Assembly: GCF_004116405.1 (NCBI RefSeq)
Contig: NZ_SDIC01000004.1
Span: forward strand, 354,079-418,078
Reading direction: 5' to 3'
From: Halegenticoccus tardaugens
GTDB taxonomy: Archaea > Halobacteriota > Halobacteria > Halobacteriales > Haloferacaceae
DNA: 64,000 bases
Part shown: positions 35,902 to 44,201 of the stretch, in pieces
How the letters are laid out: the number at the start of each line of letters is the position of its first letter
How positions within the stretch are numbered: the first letter of the stretch is position 1
The notes under the pieces: model-generated
The model's input: the letters and a program-made list of their open reading frames with translations, nothing else
What the model was told of the DNA's origin: nothing
The model's database searches: none
Program-made: the position numbers and the translations under genes

Positions 35902-35924
35902 GGCCGAGACGCGAGCGGAGACCG
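35869..35924 (+). repeat. Short direct repeat at the artA 3' end
   Basis: The 19-mer GAGACGCGAGCGGAGACCG occurs twice, once inside the last codons of artA and once just after the stop. The tail of ArtA may have been extended by this repetition. Confidence 0.6.
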
Positions 35925-36049
35925 GATAGAGGCGGAGGCGACGGCGGTGCGGGGGCGCTCGACGACGGCACGGGCGCGATCGACGACGGCGATGCGCCGG
36001 ATGGTAGCCTCGACGACCGCTTCCGGCGGTAGCGCCGCTCACGCTCCGC

Positions 36050-36823
36050 TCACACCGGGTCGAGCAGGTCCGCCGGCGCGTCGCCGAACTCGCGGAGCGC
36101 GTCCGCTTCGATGTGGTGGAGGTCGCCCGGGATCACGAGCAGGTGGAGCGGATCGCCGAACGTCCGCCCGCCAAGCGCCGAGAGGCGGTCGGCGGCGACG
36201 AGCGGCTCCGGGCTTCCCGCGCGGGCGACGACCACGCCGAGGACGTCGTCCCACTCCTCGGCGAGCATCGAGGCGGCGACGTCGGCGGTCATGTACTCGT
36301 CGCGTTCGGCCTTGATGTCGAGGTAGACGAGCGTGTGCAGGCCCCGCTCGCGGTTGTCCTCGACGCTCTCGGTGACGCTTCGCGGGACGCTGTCGGCCCC
36401 GTGCGCGTACGGAAACGGGAGCGTCACCGCCTTCCCGAACCGGTAGTTCTGCAGGCCCGTCAGCCCGCTCGCGGCCGACTCGGCGGTGACGCCGTGGACC
36501 ACGCGCGTCTCGACGCCGCGCGCCGCGGCCCGCAGCCGGAGGTCGACGTGCGTCGTCGAGATCATCGTATCGCCCGCGGTCAGGAACGCGGCGTCGCCGG
36601 CTTCCGCCGCGTCGAGGATCGGGTCGGGATCTCCCTCGACGCCGTCGCGGTCGCGAACCTCGATGGTCACGCCGTGGTGCGCTTCGAGGTCGGCGACCGT
36701 CGCGCCGAGGAGGTTGCTGGTGTAGAACTCAGCGAAGATGCGGTCCGCCCCTCGGAGGGCGTCGCGCCCTTCGACGGTGATCGACCGCTCGTCGTAGAGC
36801 CCGAGGCCGACGAAGGTGAGCAT
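36050..36823 (-). CDS. dph5: Diphthine synthase Dph5
   Basis: 257-residue SAM-dependent methyltransferase that methylates the modified His of elongation factor 2 on the way to diphthamide. The tetrapyrrole-methylase-like fold is evident: 'MLTFVGLGLYDERSITV', 'ADRIFAEFYTSNL', 'FLTAGDTMISTTHVDLRLRA', 'VHGVTAESAASGLTGLQNY' and 'KAVTLPFP'. The length is normal. Start at 36823 is supported by GCTTATACGC about 21-30 nt upstream on the minus strand. The long upstream extension of the frame has no similarity to the family. Confidence 0.95.
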   Translation of the reverse strand: MLTFVGLGLYDERSITVEGRDALRGADRIFAEFYTSNLLGATVADLEAHHGVTIEVRDRDGVEGDPDPILDAAEAGDAAFLTAGDTMISTTHVDLRLRAAARGVETRVVHGVTAESAASGLTGLQNYRFGKAVTLPFPYAHGADSVPRSVTESVEDNRERGLHTLVYLDIKAERDEYMTADVAASMLAEEWDDVLGVVVARAGSPEPLVAADRLSALGGRTFGDPLHLLVIPGDLHHIEADALREFGDAPADLLDPV

Positions 36824-36843
36824 ACGCACCGTCCGCAACACTG

Positions 36844-36853
36844 GCGTATAAGC
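36844..36853 (-). promoter_or_regulatory. TATA box of dph5
   Basis: On the minus strand GCTTATACGC lies 21-30 nt before the dph5 ATG, implying a leaderless message. Confidence 0.55.
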
Positions 36854-37326
36854 GACGTGTTCGTCGCCGGCGATCGTCGTCGGCCTGCGGCACGGGGGGC
36901 GTTCTCCGTCGCTGCGCGGCGGCGCGGCCCTTCGAATTTCCTCTCTCGAATCCGTAACGACGACGGAGGCCTGACCTCTCGTCGAGTCCACGTCTATCGT
37001 TCGATCCGCCACCCGACCGGAGTCGCCTGGCTGATATAAGCGACCTGAGTGGACCGGCAGCAGTCTCATCCCTCCGCGACCGGTAGCTAACACGCCAGCG
37101 GGGGAGGGATCGCGTGCCCGTATCCCAACTCGTACCCGAATTCATCGTACCTCAACGTGCCCCCCGCTGTCTTTTCGTCGTCGAGGTGCGCCGCGGACCG
37201 AGGGCAGTCTATCGATCGATCGACCGATCAACTGATCGACTGACCGACCGATCGACCTGACGGAACCGAATCGCGCTCGTCGGAGAGTAGAAGATAACAT
37301 AAGCCAGCGCCGACAGTCCGGTACCG
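36854..37326. other. Long intergenic region between dph5 and the lipoprotein gene
   Basis: About 470 bp without a supported gene. It contains an isolated TATA-like GATATAAGCGAC near 37033 with nothing recognisable downstream. A GATC/CGAC-rich repetitive tract lies at 37207-37260, and the AT-richer GATAACATAAGCC just before the lipoprotein start at 37327 is probably its promoter. Confidence 0.4.
37207..37260. repeat. GATC/CGAC-rich short tandem repeat
   Basis: Overlapping copies of CGATCGAC, GATCAACTGATCGACTGACC and related words run for about 50 bp, many of them palindromic around GATC or ATCGAT. Confidence 0.6.
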
Positions 37327-38058
37327 ATGACCGTGAACCGACGGACGTACCTCGCGCTCGCGGCGAGCACGCTCGTCGCCGGCTGTTCGTTCGGCAGCGA
37401 CGGCGGATCGCCGACCGAGGAGCCGAGCGAGACGCCGCAGAAGGGGGACCGAAACGCGGGGGGGAGCGGTCCCGCACCGCCGGCGGAGATCGAAACCGTG
37501 GACCACGAACTCTACGTCGAGGGAGAAGGCGACGAGGCGAGCGCGTACGTCGTCGTCGAACTCCAAAACGTCACCTGGGAGAGTTCGGGGCCGATCGAGC
37601 TCACGACGGCGTTCTTCGACGCCGACGAGGAGTCGCTCGACGAGGTGACGAACTCCCTCGTCGGTCTGGACTCGGGGGAGGTGTGGGAGGCGTACGTGCC
37701 GTACGTCGGCGAGGGCGCGGCCGTCGAGGACTACGAGATCGACGTCAGCTACGATCGACGCCCCTCCGGCGGCAGCGACGAGGGAATCGAACTCCTCGAC
37801 GCCGAACTCGCCACGACGGACTACGAGGCGTCGATCGCGGGCAAAGCGCGGAACCGTCGGGATGGAACGATCGGCTACCTCGAAGCGCACGGGAAGTTCT
37901 ACGTCGACGACCTGACGGTGATCGCGTCGAGCTGGGCCAGCGTAACCGACCTCGCGATCGACGAAGCGTGGACGTTCGATATCGTCACCGCGCGGTACGG
38001 CGGCTGGCGCGACGAGATCTCGGACGTGTCGGTGTCGTTCTCGGATCGGCCGGTCTGA
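37327..38058 (+). CDS. FxLYD-type lipoprotein
   Basis: 243-residue exported protein. The N-terminal 'MTVNRRTYLALAASTLVAGCS' has a lipobox-like LVAGC, and RRTYLAL suggests a Tat-exported lipoprotein, common in haloarchaea. A Ser/Pro/Thr-rich linker follows. Two related beta domains come next: residues ~55-135 ('DHELYVEGEGDEASAYVVVE', 'LDSGEVWEAYVPY') and ~150-240 ('DAELATTDYEASIAGKARNR', 'LEAHGKFYVDDLTVIASSW'). These match the FxLYD / DUF3426-like fold. Surface role; partner unknown. Confidence 0.85.
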   Translation: MTVNRRTYLALAASTLVAGCSFGSDGGSPTEEPSETPQKGDRNAGGSGPAPPAEIETVDHELYVEGEGDEASAYVVVELQNVTWESSGPIELTTAFFDADEESLDEVTNSLVGLDSGEVWEAYVPYVGEGAAVEDYEIDVSYDRRPSGGSDEGIELLDAELATTDYEASIAGKARNRRDGTIGYLEAHGKFYVDDLTVIASSWASVTDLAIDEAWTFDIVTARYGGWRDEISDVSVSFSDRPV

Positions 38059-38096
38059 GCGCCGACCGTCACTTAAATCCTCACACGAAAGAGAAA

Positions 38097-38225
38097 ACTT
38101 ATGCCTGGGCTGCAGAATAGATGTCTTGCAGCACGCGTGTCAAATCTCGCGGCGCTGCACCCGTCTGTCAGGTCCACTGGCCGTGCGTGATCGTTGGAGG
38201 GGAGACGTCTGAGACCCTCTCTACG
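38097..38225 (+). ncRNA. Candidate small RNA, copy 1 (with promoter)
   Basis: A TATA-like ACTTATG (38097-38103) is preceded by GAGAAA. Exactly 30 nt from the start of the box begins TGCAGCAC (38127-38134), pairing across a 17-nt loop with GCGCTGCA (38152-38159). The block CTGTCAGGTCC (38165-38175) follows, then a second hairpin built on GGAGGGG and CCCTCTC (38196-38221). The expected start site falls at the first hairpin, giving an RNA of about 100 nt. Loop length differs by one base from copy 2, arguing against a shared protein. A 66-codon frame overlaps but is not convincing. Confidence 0.55.
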
Positions 38226-38342
38226 TCACTTCTCGACGCGTACCTCCGAAGCTTGTGCATCCGTTCCAGAACCCATTCCTCGACGGCGACCCGGTTTATC
38301 GGCGATACGTATCGATATTAGTGAATTAACAGAAGACAGAAA

Positions 38343-38480
38343 ACTTATATTCGAGCGCGTAAACGTATCACGTGCAGCACGGTGGTCAGTCATGCAGTGC
38401 TGCACCAGCCTGTCAGGTCCAGGAGTCATGAAGAACGGCTGGCGAGGGATATCAGCCTGAAATCCCTGATATCTCCTCAC
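38343..38480 (+). ncRNA. Candidate small RNA, copy 2 (with promoter)
   Basis: Homologue of copy 1 about 246 bp downstream. The promoter is AGAAAACTTATAT (box from 38343). TGCAGCAC (38373-38380) starts exactly 30 nt later and pairs perfectly with GTGCTGCA (38397-38404); with the outer G-C pair this is a 9-bp stem. The identical block CTGTCAGGTCC follows (38410-38420), then a strong second hairpin GAGGGATATCAG / CTGATATCTCCTC (38444-38478). Conservation of promoter, spacing, stem and 11-nt block, but not of the loops, fits a structured RNA. Confidence 0.58.
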
Positions 38481-38637
38481 GTCACTGTCTCCGAACCGAT
38501 CGATCGCCGTTCGATCGTTCGAATGTTCCGAACGCCGGACCGAGCCCGTGTGGGGCGAGCGTCGACTATCACTTCTCCGAGATGAGTGAAAACGGCCGAA
38601 CGTGCGAGCCGTTCGGGGCTTTGAACCTGAGGATGGA

Positions 38638-38710
38638 AGCCGGTGGAGGGATTTGAACCCTCGACCTAATCCTTACGAAGGATTCGCTCTGCCAGCTGAG
38701 CTACACCGGC
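38638..38710 (-). tRNA. tRNA-Thr (anticodon CGU)
   Basis: Minus-strand cloverleaf with acceptor GCCGGTG/CACCGGC and discriminator U (as archaeal tRNA-Thr). The D arm is GCTCAGCTGGCAGAGC. The anticodon stem AATCC/GGATT encloses the loop TTCGTAA, giving anticodon CGT. The T arm is GAGGGTTCAAATCCCTC. 73 bp, no intron, CCA not encoded. Confidence 0.95.
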
Positions 38711-38852
38711 GCTGGGGCGTGCCTTTCCGTCGGTCGTCCGACGTACTACGTTGTACCGCCATAACATCAATAAGGGTTCCGGATTCACCCGGCGGCCGGG
38801 GGGCGTCCCGCCGAAACCGACCCCACGACGGGGTTCGACACCGCAGCCGACG

Positions 38853-39839
38853 TCACTCCGCGCGCGAAAGCCGCGCGTCCAGACAGACGTTGAGTTCGTG
38901 CGGCGCGTACGAGCGGACGGTTCGCTCTTCGAGCACCTCGACCTCGTAGTCGGGCTCCGCCGCGGCCCGGATCGCTCGCTCGCCGGGCCCGAAGGCATCG
39001 TCCTCGTGTTGGATGTCGTAGTAGTGGACGACGCAGTCGTCGCCGGCGAGGGCCACGGCGGCGTCGAGAAATTCCTCGGCGCTGTGCGGGAGGTTCATCA
39101 CGATCCGGTCGGCCCAGTCGGCGTAGTCCGGCGCGACCTCGCGGACGTCCCCGCGGATCGCGGTGAGCCGGTCTTCGACCCCGTTCCGCCGGGCGTTCTC
39201 CCGGAGGTACTCGACCGCGGCCTCGTTCAGGTCGACCCCGACGACCTCCGCCCCCCCGGCGGCGAGCGGGACGGCGAACGGTCCCACCCCGGCGAACATG
39301 TCGAAGGCGCGTTCGCCGGGTTCCGCCTGCTGGACCACCCGGTGGCGCTCGGTCGCGAGCCGCGGCGAGAAGTACACCGTCGCGATGTCGAGCAGGTACT
39401 CGAAGCCGTACTCGCGGTGGACCGTCTCCGTGCCGTCGCCGACGAGCACCTCCCAGTCGCGCACGCGGAGCGTCCCCTTGACCTTCGAGGCGCGGTTCAC
39501 GACCGTCTCGGCGCGCAGGTCCGACGCCGCGATCGCGTCGGCGATCTCCCGCGCCCTCGCGGGGTCGTCCTCGTCGAGGATCACGATGTCGCCGAGTCGC
39601 TCGTACGTCGGCTCGAAGCCGAGGACGTCCGCGGGCATCCGCTGGGGTTCGCGCTCGGGCACCTCGCGGCGGACGACCTCGAAGCGCTCGGGGACGGCCG
39701 ACGGGTCGACGACGGGAACGTACAGGTGCCCCTCCGCGACGACGATTTCGCGACGCTGGTCGACGAGGTCCTCGTCGGCGAGCGACCGCCGGGCCGACTC
39801 GCCCGCCGACAGCGGGACGCGCACGCAGGGCACTTCCAT
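38853..39839 (-). CDS. trm5: tRNA (guanine37-N1)-methyltransferase Trm5
   Basis: 328-residue class I SAM methyltransferase that forms m1G37 in tRNA. The N-terminal D1/D2 region includes 'YERLGDIVILDEDD' and 'AETVVNRASKVKGTLRVRDW'. The catalytic domain has 'YFSPRLATERHRVVQ', SAM motif 'FDMFAGVGPFAVPLA', 'VVGVDLNEAAVEYLRENARRN' and the signature 'IVMNLPHSAEEFLDAA'. The length is typical of archaeal Trm5. It ends 142 bp from tRNA-Thr, transcribed in the same direction. Confidence 0.95.
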   Translation of the reverse strand: MEVPCVRVPLSAGESARRSLADEDLVDQRREIVVAEGHLYVPVVDPSAVPERFEVVRREVPEREPQRMPADVLGFEPTYERLGDIVILDEDDPARAREIADAIAASDLRAETVVNRASKVKGTLRVRDWEVLVGDGTETVHREYGFEYLLDIATVYFSPRLATERHRVVQQAEPGERAFDMFAGVGPFAVPLAAGGAEVVGVDLNEAAVEYLRENARRNGVEDRLTAIRGDVREVAPDYADWADRIVMNLPHSAEEFLDAAVALAGDDCVVHYYDIQHEDDAFGPGERAIRAAAEPDYEVEVLEERTVRSYAPHELNVCLDARLSRAE

Positions 39840-39930
39840 ACCGGGGCCACGACCCTGCCGGGAGTAAGCGTGACGCTTTCGCCGCGCCGTCTCTCGGTCG
39901 TCGGGGCCTTCGTCCCTCTCGGCGGGGCGA

Positions 39931-41223
39931 TCACCCGCCGTCCGCGCGCGCGTCGGCCGCGCGCGCCCCCTCGACCGCGGCGGTCACGGCCCCGACGACC
40001 TCGTCCGGGCGCACCACGCGCGCCCGATCTCGAAGCCGCGCGTACGCGCGCTCGCCCGCCGCGCCGGCGTAGTTTCGACGCTCGAACGGTCGCCCCTCGA
40101 CGAGCACGAGCGCGTCGCTCTCGGCCGCCGCGTCGAGGTTCGCGAGGTTCCCCTCCCCGATCTCCACGTCGGCGACGAGCGTCGCGTCGGCGGCCTCGAT
40201 CCGGGCCTCGACCGCCTCGCGGGTCGCCGCGTCGACCGGGGCGAACGGCGCGACGGCGACGACGTCGAGTCCCAGTTGGCGGGCGGTCTCGGTGTCGGAG
40301 TCGCCCTCGTTGAGCGCGCCGACGGAGACGTCGAAGCCGGCGGCCGAAAGGAGGTAGAGGTGCCGCGCCGCGCTCGCGCCGCCGCCGACGACGTGCACCC
40401 GGCCGGCCGACTCGCCCCGTCGCTCGGGCAGCGCGGTGACGTAGACGGAGCCGGTCACCGGGTGGCGGGAGACGACCGCGTTCGCGCCGAACGCCCGCTC
40501 AAGCGTCGACTCGGTGAGCACCGACTCCGGCGATCCGACGGCGAGCGCCCGCCCGTCGCGCAACAGCAACAGCTCGTCGCAGTAGTGCGCGGCGAGGTTC
40601 AGGTCGTGGATCGCGGCGACGACCGTCTTCCCCTCCCCGACGAGCTCCCGAACGAGTTCGAGCGTGCGGACCTGGTGGGCGATGTCGAGGCTGGCTGTCG
40701 GCTCGTCGAGCAGCAACACCGGCGCGTCCTGCGCGAGCGCCCGCGCGAGCAGCACCCGCTGGCGCTCCCCGCCGCTGACGTCGGTGATCGGGCGATCGGC
40801 GAGCGCCGCGACCGCCGTCCGCGCCATCGCCCGCTCGACGGCGCGCTCGTCGACGGCGGTTCGACGGCCGAACCGCGAGACGTACGGCGTCCGACCCATC
40901 GCGACCGTCTCCCGGACGCCGAACGCGAACGACAGCGACGTGTCCTGCGGCACCGTCGCGACCAGCCGGCTCGCCCCCTTCGAGGGGAGTTCGTGGATCG
41001 GCTCTCCCCCGACGGCGACCGTCCCCTCGTCGGGCGTCAGCGCCCCAGAAATCGCCCGAAGCAGCGTGGTCTTGCCCGCTCCGTTCGGGCCGATGAGGCC
41101 GACGAACGTCCCGCGTCCGACGGTCGCGCTCACCCCGGAAAGCGCCTCGACGTCGCCGAGTCGAACGGTCACGCCGTCGACGACGACGGTCGGGTCGCCC
41201 GCCCGGCCGCCCCCCCGCGTCAC
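39931..41223 (-). CDS. btuD: BtuD-type ABC transporter ATP-binding protein with C-terminal extension
   Basis: 430 residues. The first ~250 are an ABC ATPase of the cobalamin/haem/siderophore class: Walker A '[14 protein letters not shown]' (near residue 41), 'VPQDTSLSF', signature '[17 protein letters not shown]', Walker B '[16 protein letters not shown]' and switch 'AAIHDLN'. The remaining ~170 residues form an extra domain ('[20 protein letters not shown]', '[20 protein letters not shown]') known from haloarchaeal BtuD. GTG start at 41223 overlaps the permease stop by 4 bp (GTGA). The substrate is probably a corrinoid; siderophore or haem are alternatives. Confidence 0.9.
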   Translation of the reverse strand: MTRGGGRAGDPTVVVDGVTVRLGDVEALSGVSATVGRGTFVGLIGPNGAGKTTLLRAISGALTPDEGTVAVGGEPIHELPSKGASRLVATVPQDTSLSFAFGVRETVAMGRTPYVSRFGRRTAVDERAVERAMARTAVAALADRPITDVSGGERQRVLLARALAQDAPVLLLDEPTASLDIAHQVRTLELVRELVGEGKTVVAAIHDLNLAAHYCDELLLLRDGRALAVGSPESVLTESTLERAFGANAVVSRHPVTGSVYVTALPERRGESAGRVHVVGGGASAARHLYLLSAAGFDVSVGALNEGDSDTETARQLGLDVVAVAPFAPVDAATREAVEARIEAADATLVADVEIGEGNLANLDAAAESDALVLVEGRPFERRNYAGAAGERAYARLRDRARVVRPDEVVGAVTAAVEGARAADARADGG

Positions 41224-42326
41224 AGCGCGTGCACCTCCCGGGTGCGAAGCAGGTACAGGAAGAAGGGCGCGCCGAGGGCGGCCGTGACGATACCCACCGG
41301 CAGTTCCGCGGTCCCCGACCGGGCGACGGTGTCGGCGGCGACGAGAAAGGACGCTCCGGCGAGCGCGCTCGTCGGGAGCAGGATTCGGTGATCCGGCCCG
41401 ACGAGGAGCCGCATGACGTGCGGGACGACGAGGCCGACGAAGCCGATGACGCCGGAGACGGACACCGCCACGGCGGTGACGACGCTCGCGACCGCGAGCA
41501 GGACCCGCTTCGTCCGCTCGACCTCGATGCCGAGCCCCTGCGCGTCCTCCTCGCCGAGGAGCAGGACGTTCAGGTCGCGGGCGTACGCGAGGAGGACGAG
41601 GAAGAAAAGCGGCGCGAGCACCCCGGCCATCGCGACCTCGTCCCACGAGGCGTCGTCGAGGTGGCCCATGAGCCAGTAGACGACCTCCCGGATGCTCTCG
41701 CCGCTGTGCAAGAGCATGAACGAGATGACCGCCCCGAGGAACGTCTGCACCGCCACACCCGCGAGGAGCAGCGTCGCAACCGGCGTCCGGCCGTTCTCCG
41801 TCGCGAGGAGGTACACCCCGAACGCGGTGACGAGCGCCCCGAGGAACGCCGCGCCCTGCAGCCCCAGCCCGAACGGCACCGCGACCGGCGCGACGATCGA
41901 CGCGACCGCGCCGACGGCCGCGCCCGAGGAGACGCCGATGATCGACGGATCCGCCATCGGGTTCCGGAAGAAGCCCTGCATCACGACGCCCGCGGCGGCG
42001 AGCGAGAAGCCGACGAGCGCCCCGAGCGCGATCCGCGGGAGCCGGAGCTTCATCACGATCACCTCGTGTGTGCTTTCGACGCCGTAGGAGAAGGGGTGGG
42101 CGAACGCCACGCCGAGACGCGGCACGGGAACGCTCGCGCCCGCGACCGGAACCCCGTGGGTCGAGACGCCGACGGACGCGGGCACGGCGACCGCGTTCAG
42201 GAGCACCTTCGCGACGACGGTCGGCCGGATCTCGACGGGCCCGACGCCCGCGCTCACGAGCACGACCAGCGCCAGCGCGACGAGCAACCCGGCTACCCAC
42301 GCCCCCGTCCGCGTCCCCGTTCGCAT
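41220..42326 (-). CDS. btuC: BtuC/FecCD-type ABC transporter permease
   Basis: 368 residues with about ten membrane helices. The FecCD signature is present: '[46 protein letters not shown]', here quoted as separate motifs RLPRI, GVVMQG and [11 protein letters not shown]. The C-terminal '[20 protein letters not shown]' is the ATPase-coupling region. A ~40-residue loop near the N-terminus is longer than in E. coli BtuC. It is divergent from the binding-protein gene and coupled to the ATPase gene by a 4-bp overlap. Confidence 0.93.
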   Translation of the reverse strand: MRTGTRTGAWVAGLLVALALVVLVSAGVGPVEIRPTVVAKVLLNAVAVPASVGVSTHGVPVAGASVPVPRLGVAFAHPFSYGVESTHEVIVMKLRLPRIALGALVGFSLAAAGVVMQGFFRNPMADPSIIGVSSGAAVGAVASIVAPVAVPFGLGLQGAAFLGALVTAFGVYLLATENGRTPVATLLLAGVAVQTFLGAVISFMLLHSGESIREVVYWLMGHLDDASWDEVAMAGVLAPLFFLVLLAYARDLNVLLLGEEDAQGLGIEVERTKRVLLAVASVVTAVAVSVSGVIGFVGLVVPHVMRLLVGPDHRILLPTSALAGASFLVAADTVARSGTAELPVGIVTAALGAPFFLYLLRTREVHAL

Positions 42327-42353
42327 GGTACTAAAGCCGACTTGCAGTAGGTA

Positions 42354-42365
42354 AGTACTTATTGG
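42354..42365 (+). promoter_or_regulatory. TATA box of the binding-protein gene in the divergent btuC/btuF region
   Basis: AGTACTTATTGG lies 22-33 nt before the ATG at 42387. The whole divergent spacer is only 60 bp, so both promoters overlap and co-regulation by one factor is likely. Confidence 0.6.
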
Positions 42366-42386
42366 ATTAGTGCGCCCTCATAGACC

Positions 42387-43544
42387 ATGCGAACGCACGC
42401 AGCGGTTCTCACGGTGCTTCTCGTCGTGCTGTCCGTCGTCGGCGCGACGCCGGCGGGGGCAGCAGCGTCGGCGTCGGGTCCAGCGCAGGTAACGCAGGCC
42501 GAACAGTGCTCCTTCCCGTTCACCGCGACCGACGCGACCGGGACGGAGGTGACCGTCGAGGAGAAACCAGAGCGGGTGACGACGCTCATGCCGAGCGCCG
42601 CCCAGACGATGTGGGAGATCGGCGGGAAGGAACAGGTCGTGGGGACGACCCACTTCGCGCACTACCTCGACGGGGCGGACTCGCGGACGAACGTCTCGGC
42701 CTCGGGGATGGGCGTCAGCACCGAGGCCGTCGTCGGCACGAACCCCGACCTCGTGCTCGCGCCCGACGGCACCGACCCAGACACGGTGCGGGCGCTCCGC
42801 GACGCGGGCGTGACGGTCTTCCTGTTCGAGGAGACGACCTCCGTCGAGGACGTAGCTCGCGACACGACGCTCACCGGGAAGCTGACGGGCAACTGCGCCG
42901 GGGCCGCGGAGGCGAACGCGTGGATGGAGGCGAACGTCGACGCCGCCGCGGAGGCGACCGCCGACGCGGAGCGCACGCGCGCCATCTACCCCCTCGGCGG
43001 CGGGTTCGTCGTCGGCGACGAGACGTTCATCCACAACGTGATCGTCGCTTCCGGCGGCACCAACGTCGTCGCCGAAGCCGGCCTCTCGGGGTACCCGGAG
43101 ATGAGCGACGAGACGGTCGTCGAACTCGAACCCGAGGTCGTCGTCGTCACTGACTACACCGGCCGCGCGATCGTCGAGTCGGAGCCGTACGCCAGCACGC
43201 CGGCGGGCGAGGAGAATCGGACCGTGATGATCGACCGGAACCTGTTGAACCAGCCCGCGCCGCGGAGCGTCGTCTTCGCCGTCCGGAACCTGACCGCCGG
43301 CTTCCACCCCGACGCCGCCGAGTCGGCCGACTGGACGGCCCGATCCGAGGTGCGGGTCGAGGGCGGGGCGGGGTCGGGAGGCTCCGAATCGGCCGAGGAG
43401 ACCGACGCGAGCGGCGGGACGGCCGACGACGCCGGGGCGGACGGGGACGCCGGGACGGAGACGGGAACGCAGCTGCCCGGCCTCGGCGTCGTCGCGGCGG
43501 TCGTCGCGCTCGTGGCGACCGCGCTCTTGGCGCGGCGGCGCTGA
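42387..43544 (+). CDS. btuF: BtuF-type substrate-binding protein with CTERM membrane anchor
   Basis: 385 residues. A Sec signal peptide ([20 protein letters not shown]) precedes a periplasmic-binding-protein class III fold: '[20 protein letters not shown]', '[14 protein letters not shown]', '[19 protein letters not shown]' and '[15 protein letters not shown]'. After a Gly/Ser/Asp-rich linker, the C-terminus '[20 protein letters not shown]' plus ARRR is a CTERM-type anchor, with PGL in place of the usual PGF. Export followed by archaeosortase processing is therefore predicted. It captures the ligand for BtuCD, which is encoded divergently. Confidence 0.92.
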   Translation: MRTHAAVLTVLLVVLSVVGATPAGAAASASGPAQVTQAEQCSFPFTATDATGTEVTVEEKPERVTTLMPSAAQTMWEIGGKEQVVGTTHFAHYLDGADSRTNVSASGMGVSTEAVVGTNPDLVLAPDGTDPDTVRALRDAGVTVFLFEETTSVEDVARDTTLTGKLTGNCAGAAEANAWMEANVDAAAEATADAERTRAIYPLGGGFVVGDETFIHNVIVASGGTNVVAEAGLSGYPEMSDETVVELEPEVVVVTDYTGRAIVESEPYASTPAGEENRTVMIDRNLLNQPAPRSVVFAVRNLTAGFHPDAAESADWTARSEVRVEGGAGSGGSESAEETDASGGTADDAGADGDAGTETGTQLPGLGVVAAVVALVATALLARRR

Positions 43545-43606
43545 CTCCCCCGCGTCCCCGAGCCGGGACCACAACCGTATTACGGGCGGCCCGCGCGGAT
43601 TTCGAT

Positions 43607-43885
43607 ATGATCGAGAACGTCATCTACCCCGCCTACGTCGACGCCGCGAAGACGCGGTCCGAGGGGCGGCGGGTCCCCCTGCGGGACGCCGTGGAGGAGC
43701 CGACGGTCGACGAGATCGCCCGCGCCGTCCAGCAGATCGGCTACGACGCGGTCATCGAGCGCGACAAGGCGTACTCCCGCGAGTGGGTGCCGCGCGGGCG
43801 GGTCGTCGTCCGCGGGGCGGAGGACGCGAGCAAGAACGACCTCGTGCAGGCGGTCGCCGCCTACGTGGGGATCCTCCGGGACTGA
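43607..43885 (+). CDS. srp19: Signal recognition particle protein SRP19
   Basis: 92 residues. The conserved start '[22 protein letters not shown]' then '[20 protein letters not shown]' and '[15 protein letters not shown]' define SRP19, which binds the tips of SRP RNA helices 6 and 8 and prepares it for SRP54. Normal archaeal length. Its TGA stop overlaps the ATG of gar1 by one base (TGATG), implying coupled translation. Confidence 0.95.
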   Translation: MIENVIYPAYVDAAKTRSEGRRVPLRDAVEEPTVDEIARAVQQIGYDAVIERDKAYSREWVPRGRVVVRGAEDASKNDLVQAVAAYVGILRD

Positions 43886-44112
43886 TGCGGCGCGTCGGCA
43901 CCGTCTCGAAGACGGCCCAGGGACTCGCCGTCGTCCGCTCCGCGGGCGACTCCCACCCCGACATCGGCACGCCCGTCGTCGACGAGTCGCTCTCGACCGT
44001 CGGCCGCGTCGTCGACGTGTTCGGTCCCGTCGACCGGCCGTACCTCGCGATCTCCCCGGCCGACGGTGTCCGCCTGACCGACCTCCTCGGGTCGAAGCTG
44101 TACGCGCGGTAG
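43885..44112 (+). CDS. gar1: H/ACA ribonucleoprotein subunit Gar1
   Basis: 75-residue beta-barrel subunit of the H/ACA RNP, which guides pseudouridine formation together with Cbf5, Nop10 and L7Ae. The archaeal pattern '[17 protein letters not shown]', 'GTPVVDESLSTVGRVVDVFG' and 'VDRPYLAISP' is clear. It lacks the Gly-Arg tails of eukaryotic Gar1, as expected. Directly coupled to srp19. Confidence 0.93.
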   Translation: MRRVGTVSKTAQGLAVVRSAGDSHPDIGTPVVDESLSTVGRVVDVFGPVDRPYLAISPADGVRLTDLLGSKLYAR

Positions 44113-44201
44113 CGGTCGTCCCGCGCCCCGGCCCCGCGACGGCTCGCCTTCGCACGTCCGAACAACACAAGGGCCAAGCCGCCCCCGCGGCAACGCCCGG
44201 T

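Noticed and set aside
38121..38321. 66-codon frame starting MSCSTRVKSR in the first small-RNA-like unit
   Set aside because: The homologous second unit does not keep this frame (loop length differs by one base), so the conservation is of structure, not protein.
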